The translations under genes and the position numbers were made by a program. A stretch of DNA of 10,171 nt from Rubrivivax sp. (GTDB lineage Bacteria; Pseudomonadota; Gammaproteobacteria; Burkholderiales; Burkholderiaceae_C), in the NCBI GenBank assembly GCA_027484885.1, contig JAIXSD010000112.1:1-10171 (forward strand), in the 5' to 3' direction. Below are positions 6,584 to 10,171 of the stretch, in pieces (position 1 is the first letter of the stretch; every line of letters starts with the position of its first letter). The notes under the pieces are model-generated. The model was given only the letters and a program-made list of their open reading frames with translations, was not told where the DNA came from and did not search any database.

Positions 6584-6688
6584 TGCTTGTTTGCTTGCTT
6601 GCCGCTCGCGCTGACGTCCAGGTTTTGCTCCTCGCTGCTGCTTCTCCTTTTCGTTCGTTCATTCATTGATTCGTCTATCCATCCATCC
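6584..6688 (+). repeat. Cluster of short tetranucleotide tandem tracts
   Basis: Three interrupted 4-bp repeats lie close together in the leader of the TpsB gene: TGCT/TTGC-type units at about 6584-6602, TTCG then TTCA units at about 6650-6667, and ATCC three times at about 6677-6688. Each has only two to four units. Such tracts can change length by slippage, but at this size they are usually stable. Confidence 0.5.
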
Positions 6689-6719
6689 AGGGAGTCAGCC
6701 TCTAGCCGGGCTGGGATTC

Positions 6720-8453
6720 ATGTCGTTCTTGCCCTTGCCGACCTGCCGGATTTCTTGCGCCCTGCCGCGCCCCGTGCTGCCGCCCGCGCGTGGCCGTCTC
6801 GTGCCGGCGCTGAGCACGGCCGTGCTGGCCTTGCTTTGTGCTGCGCCGGGCTGGGCCCAGGAGGCGCCGCGCGCCACGCCCGAGCCGGCGGCCAGCGCGG
6901 AGCAGGCGCCGCGCTTTGACATCCTGGAGTTCGAGGTCGAGGGCAACACGGTGCTGGGGGCGCTGGTGATCGAGCAGGCCTTGCTGCCCTTCATGGGCCC
7001 GCAGCGGGCGCTTGCCGATGCCGAGGCGGCGCGTGCGGCGCTGGAGAAGGCCTACCAGAGCGCCGGCTTTTTGACCGTCTTCGTGGACCTGCCGGAGCAG
7101 CGCGTCGATGGCGGCGTGATCCGCCTGCAGGTGATCGAGGGCCGGGTCGAGCGCCTGGCGGTGACCGGCGCGCGCTACTTTGACCAGGGCGTGATCCGCA
7201 GCCGCGTGGCTGCGCTGGCACCGGGCCAGGTGCCCAATTTCAACGAGATGCAGGCCCAGCTGGCCACAGTCAACAACAGCGAAGACCGGCGCGTGCAGCC
7301 AGTACTGCGGCCAGGCCGCCAGCCCGGCACGGTGGAGGCGGAACTGCAGGTGAAAGACCGCCTGCCGCTGAGCGGCTCGCTGGAAGCCAGCAATGCCGGC
7401 ACGGCCAACACCGACCCTCTGCGCGTGACCGGCCAGCTGCGTTACGACAACCTCTGGCAACGCGGCCACAACCTGGGCCTGACCCTGACCACCGCGCCCA
7501 ACCACAGCGCGCAGACCAGCGTCTTCGTGCTGAACTACGGCATTCCGCTCGAGGGCGGCGACAACCTGGGCTTCTACGCGGTTCACTCGAACAGCAATAT
7601 CGACGCCCTGGGCGGCACCAAGGTGCTGGGCAAGGGCGACACCTTGGGCCTGCGCTACGCGATCAATCTGCCCGGCGCTGAAGGCAGCCTGCACAACCTG
7701 AGCCTGGGCGCGGACTACCGCGATGTTCAAGAGCAGATCAGCCTGGGCGAGCTGCGCCTGGCCAAGCCCTTGCGCTACCTGCCGCTGCAAGTGGCCTACA
7801 CCGGCAACTGGTTCTCGGCCGAGCGCCAGACCCAGCTCAACGCTAGCCTGGGCTTCGGCCTGCGGCCGCTGATGGCGCGGCGCATTACGGGCTGCGAGCT
7901 GGAAGACGGCAGCATCGGCATCGACGACCAGTTCCGCTGCAAGCGCAAGGGCGCCGATGGCGGCTTTGCGGCCCTGCGCGTGGACCTGCGCCACACCGAG
8001 CAGGGGCCCTGGGGCAGCGCGCTGGCGCGGCTCTCGGGCCAGCTGGCCTCGCAGCAGCTGAGCAGCGCCGAGCAGTTCTCGCTGGGCGGCGCCGAATCGG
8101 TGCGCGGCTATCAGGAGGGCGCGGCGGTGGGCGACCACGGCCTGCTGGTCTCGCTGGAGCTGCGCAGCGCCAACCTGGCCGACTGGCTGCGCCGCCAGCA
8201 CCCGGGCGCGCCGCTGGACGATGTGGCCGAGCTGAGCCTCTTGGGTTTTGTCGACGCCGGCCGCCTGCAGACCCTGAACCCCGACCCTGGACAGAACCGC
8301 CGCCAGCCCCTGCTGGGCAGCGGCTGGGGCATCCGCTTCGGCAGCCGGGCCGGTTTCAGCTTTGAGCTGATCGCCGCCCGCGCCCACAAGGCGATTGCCT
8401 TCACCGACACCCCCCGCCAGCGCGTGCATGCACGCATGGCCGTGAAATTCTGA
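6720..8453 (+). CDS. Two-partner secretion outer-membrane transporter (TpsB, ShlB/FhaC/HecB family)
   Basis: A beta-barrel pore that exports the TpsA protein encoded next door across the outer membrane. The 577-aa product has a signal peptide (cleavage likely GWA/Q near 46) and a Pro/Ala-rich linker. A first POTRA domain follows at about 66-141 (FDILEFEVEGNTVLG to LQVIEGRVERL), a second at about 142-215, then a barrel from about 218 to the end. The conserved VRGY motif of the family is at 461-464 (LGGAESVRGYQEG), and the chain ends in Phe577, the usual barrel-assembly signal. Cys392 and Cys407 could bridge one extracellular loop. ATG 6720 was chosen over an upstream in-frame TTG at 6666; its ribosome site is weak (GGGA, 3 bases away), so a downstream GTG is possible. 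The length is normal for the family. TpsA follows after 19 bases, so the two form an operon. Confidence 0.94.
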   Translation: MSFLPLPTCRISCALPRPVLPPARGRLVPALSTAVLALLCAAPGWAQEAPRATPEPAASAEQAPRFDILEFEVEGNTVLGALVIEQALLPFMGPQRALADAEAARAALEKAYQSAGFLTVFVDLPEQRVDGGVIRLQVIEGRVERLAVTGARYFDQGVIRSRVAALAPGQVPNFNEMQAQLATVNNSEDRRVQPVLRPGRQPGTVEAELQVKDRLPLSGSLEASNAGTANTDPLRVTGQLRYDNLWQRGHNLGLTLTTAPNHSAQTSVFVLNYGIPLEGGDNLGFYAVHSNSNIDALGGTKVLGKGDTLGLRYAINLPGAEGSLHNLSLGADYRDVQEQISLGELRLAKPLRYLPLQVAYTGNWFSAERQTQLNASLGFGLRPLMARRITGCELEDGSIGIDDQFRCKRKGADGGFAALRVDLRHTEQGPWGSALARLSGQLASQQLSSAEQFSLGGAESVRGYQEGAAVGDHGLLVSLELRSANLADWLRRQHPGAPLDDVAELSLLGFVDAGRLQTLNPDPGQNRRQPLLGSGWGIRFGSRAGFSFELIAARAHKAIAFTDTPRQRVHARMAVKF

Positions 8454-8472
8454 GCCTCGTGCCCCTGCTGCC

Positions 8473-10171
8473 ATGTCGCGTCGTCCTGCCTCTTCGCTTG
8501 CCTCTCGCCTGACACCCCCGCCGCTGCCGCAGGCGGGCACTCTGTCTCATGCCGCACCGCCGGTGCCGCACTGGGGCCATGCCCTGCTGCACCCCCTGGT
8601 GGCGGCCCTGGCCACGGTGATGCCCTGGCAGGCGCAGGCCCAGACGCAAGCGGCGCCCAAGGTCAACGCCCTGCCCCAGCCGGCCCCGGGCTGGCGCGTC
8701 TTCGGCAGCGGCCAGAGCGGCCTGCCGCAGGGCGTGCCCAATGCCCGCGGCGGCGCAGACATGCTCATCAAGCAAGACAGCCAGCGCGCCATCTACGACT
8801 GGTTGAGCTTTGACATCGGCGCGCAGAGCTCGGTCACCTTCGACATGGCGCAGCGCAATGCCAGCGCCCTGAACCGCATCGGCGGCGCCAACCCCAGCCA
8901 GATCTTCGGCAGCCTCAAGGCCACCAACGGCGGCGAGATCCTGCTCTACAACCGCAACGGCATCCTGTTCGGCAGCGGCGCCCGCATCGATGTGGGCAGC
9001 TTGATCGCCACCTCGCTCAAGCCGCGCGACGAGGATTACAAGAACGGTTTTGCCAACAACATCCTCGGCGGCGACCCGGCCTTCCGCTACGACGCCGCGG
9101 CCGAAGGCGGCCGCACGGGCGCAGCCCTGTTCGCCGACAGCTATGTGAGCGTGGCACCGGGCGCCGAGCTGCGCAGCGCCGAGGGCGGCCGCATCTTCCT
9201 GTTCGCAAAAAAGGTGGAGAACGCCGGCACGATCAGCGCGCCCGGCGGCCAGGTGGTGCTGGGCGCCGGGGCCGAGGTCTATCTGGGCCTGCCCTCGACC
9301 TCCAAGGAGCGGCTGAGCCAGACGCTCTACGCCTCGGAGTCCAACCCCGATGTGCCGGCCCTGCGCGGCCTGCTGGTCGAGGTGGGCCAGGCCGATCTCG
9401 GCAAGGATGCGGGCGATGGCACGGTCACCAACGCCGGGCGCGCAGCCGCTGCGCCGGGCACGGCCAATGCCCAGCCCGGCGTGATTGAAACCCCGCGCGG
9501 CAACACCACCCTGGTGGGCATGGCGGTGAACCAGCTGGGCCGCGTGTCGGCCACCACCAGCGTGGCGCAGAACGGCTCGATCTTTCTGCTGGCGCAAGGC
9601 AATGCGGCCGGGGCGTCTACCAACACCACGCCCTCGGATGCGCAGTACAAGCGCGCCCGCACGGGCGGCAGCCTGATCCTCGGCGGCGACAGCCGCACCG
9701 AGATCAAGCCCGACAACAACGGCGCCGACGGCAAGCCCCTGAGCTCGGACGACAACGCTGGCTTCACCGCCTCGCGCCTGAACCTGGCCGGCGCGGCCAT
9801 CAGCCTGCAGCCCGGCGCCCAGCTCGTAGCCCCTGGGGCCCAAGCCTTTGTGCGCGCCAGCCTGACGCCCAATTACGACGGCAGCCCGGGCGGCGAGCAT
9901 GTGTTCAAACCCGAGGGCGGCAGCCTGAGCATCGGCGCCGGCGCGGTGATCGATCTGGCGGGCACGACCGACACCCAGGTCGGCGTGGACCGCTATTTCG
10001 TCACCACCGAGCTGCTGGGCAGCAACGACCTGCGCGATGCGCCGCTGCAAAAAGACGGCCTGCTCTTCCGCAACAAGGTGACGCTGGACATTCGCGCCAG
10101 CTCGGACATCCTCGGCGATCTGTCCAGCTACCGCCTGGGCCTGCAGCGCACGGCCAGCGAGCGCCTGGCCA
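8473..10171 (+). CDS. Two-partner secretion exoprotein (TpsA), filamentous haemagglutinin family, N-terminal part
   Basis: A large surface or secreted adhesin-like protein exported through the TpsB upstream; 566 codons are present, open to the window end, so the gene is cut. A long leader of about 56 residues ends at AQA/Q, with its hydrophobic stretch at about 38-50. The TPS (haemagglutination activity) domain runs from about residue 73 to 290: GWRVFGSGQSG, NRIGGANPSQIFGSLKATNGG, then NRNGILFGSGARIDVGSLIATSL, where NRNG replaces the usual NPNG. Beyond it are beta-helix-like Gly/Ala-rich repeats. The segment around 520-566 (RDAPLQKDGLLFRNKVTLDI, then ERLA) resembles the very large FHA-family proteins that carry a DUF3739 region; this is recalled likeness, so a product of several thousand residues is inference. 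No clear ribosome site precedes ATG 8473; translation may be coupled to the TpsB stop 19 bases upstream. Confidence 0.93.
   Translation, partial: MSRRPASSLASRLTPPPLPQAGTLSHAAPPVPHWGHALLHPLVAALATVMPWQAQAQTQAAPKVNALPQPAPGWRVFGSGQSGLPQGVPNARGGADMLIKQDSQRAIYDWLSFDIGAQSSVTFDMAQRNASALNRIGGANPSQIFGSLKATNGGEILLYNRNGILFGSGARIDVGSLIATSLKPRDEDYKNGFANNILGGDPAFRYDAAAEGGRTGAALFADSYVSVAPGAELRSAEGGRIFLFAKKVENAGTISAPGGQVVLGAGAEVYLGLPSTSKERLSQTLYASESNPDVPALRGLLVEVGQADLGKDAGDGTVTNAGRAAAAPGTANAQPGVIETPRGNTTLVGMAVNQLGRVSATTSVAQNGSIFLLAQGNAAGASTNTTPSDAQYKRARTGGSLILGGDSRTEIKPDNNGADGKPLSSDDNAGFTASRLNLAGAAISLQPGAQLVAPGAQAFVRASLTPNYDGSPGGEHVFKPEGGSLSIGAGAVIDLAGTTDTQVGVDRYFVTTELLGSNDLRDAPLQKDGLLFRNKVTLDIRASSDILGDLSSYRLGLQRTASERLA

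Larger units (their letters stand above)
6356..6719. other. Intergenic region upstream of the secretion pair
   Basis: This 364-bp gap has no supported gene; the short open frames inside it lack ribosome sites. It holds the long hairpin at 6383-6426 and the tetranucleotide tracts at 6584-6688. The promoter for the TpsB/TpsA pair is expected here, but no clear -35/-10 or -24/-12 pair was recognised. Confidence 0.55.

Noticed and set aside
6702..8540. A 612-codon minus-strand open frame opposite TpsB
   Set aside because: It is an antisense shadow of a complete POTRA-barrel protein; its Gln/Ala/Val-rich sequence has no domain character.
8401..10050. A 549-codon minus-strand open frame opposite the TpsB end and TpsA
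   Set aside because: The plus strand encodes a recognisable TPS domain over the same DNA; the minus product has no recognisable features and arises from the lack of stops in GC-rich antisense DNA.

Overview
The window is GC-rich DNA with strongly G/C-ending codons. Its gene content (PEP-CTERM proteins, a GlyGly-CTERM-like subtilase, a two-partner secretion pair) points to a free-living betaproteobacterium of the order Burkholderiales, probably near the Roseateles/Rubrivivax/Leptothrix group. The placement is inferred from style and gene families, not from a marker gene. Every gene seen here encodes an exported or outer-membrane protein.

Layout: (1) 38-1930, minus strand: a secreted S8 (subtilisin-like) peptidase with a propeptide, a complete catalytic triad, a Pro-Ala linker and a GlyGly-CTERM-like sorting tail. 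(2) 1931-2427: a long divergent intergenic region with two dyads. (3) 2428-3237, plus strand: a 269-aa PEP-CTERM protein. (4) 3238-3452: an intergenic region with two hairpins and a T-run. (5) 3453-4904, plus: a 483-aa secreted protein with eight cysteines and motifs resembling PstS-type periplasmic binding proteins, closed by a near-perfect intrinsic terminator at 4957-4986. (6) 5201-6355, plus: a second, divergent PEP-CTERM protein whose N-terminal half has the same pattern as that of gene 3, preceded by a sigma-54-like candidate promoter. (7) 6356-6719: an intergenic region with a very stable hairpin and clustered tetranucleotide tracts. (8) 6720-8453, plus: a TpsB (FhaC/ShlB-type) outer-membrane transporter. 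(9) 8473 to the window end, plus: the N-terminal 566 residues of its TpsA partner, a filamentous-haemagglutinin-family exoprotein that continues beyond the window.

The genes fit a cell-surface or extracellular-matrix theme. PEP-CTERM proteins are sorted by an exosortase system that is usually co-encoded with exopolysaccharide production. GlyGly-CTERM proteins are processed by rhombosortase. TpsA/TpsB form an independent secretion route for a large adhesin-like protein. None of the sorting enzymes is in the window, so those links rest on family knowledge. No RNA genes, CRISPR arrays, insertion sequences or phage genes were seen. The most interesting points are the related pair of uncharacterised PEP-CTERM proteins flanking a PstS-like protein, and the mixture of three export systems in 10 kb.
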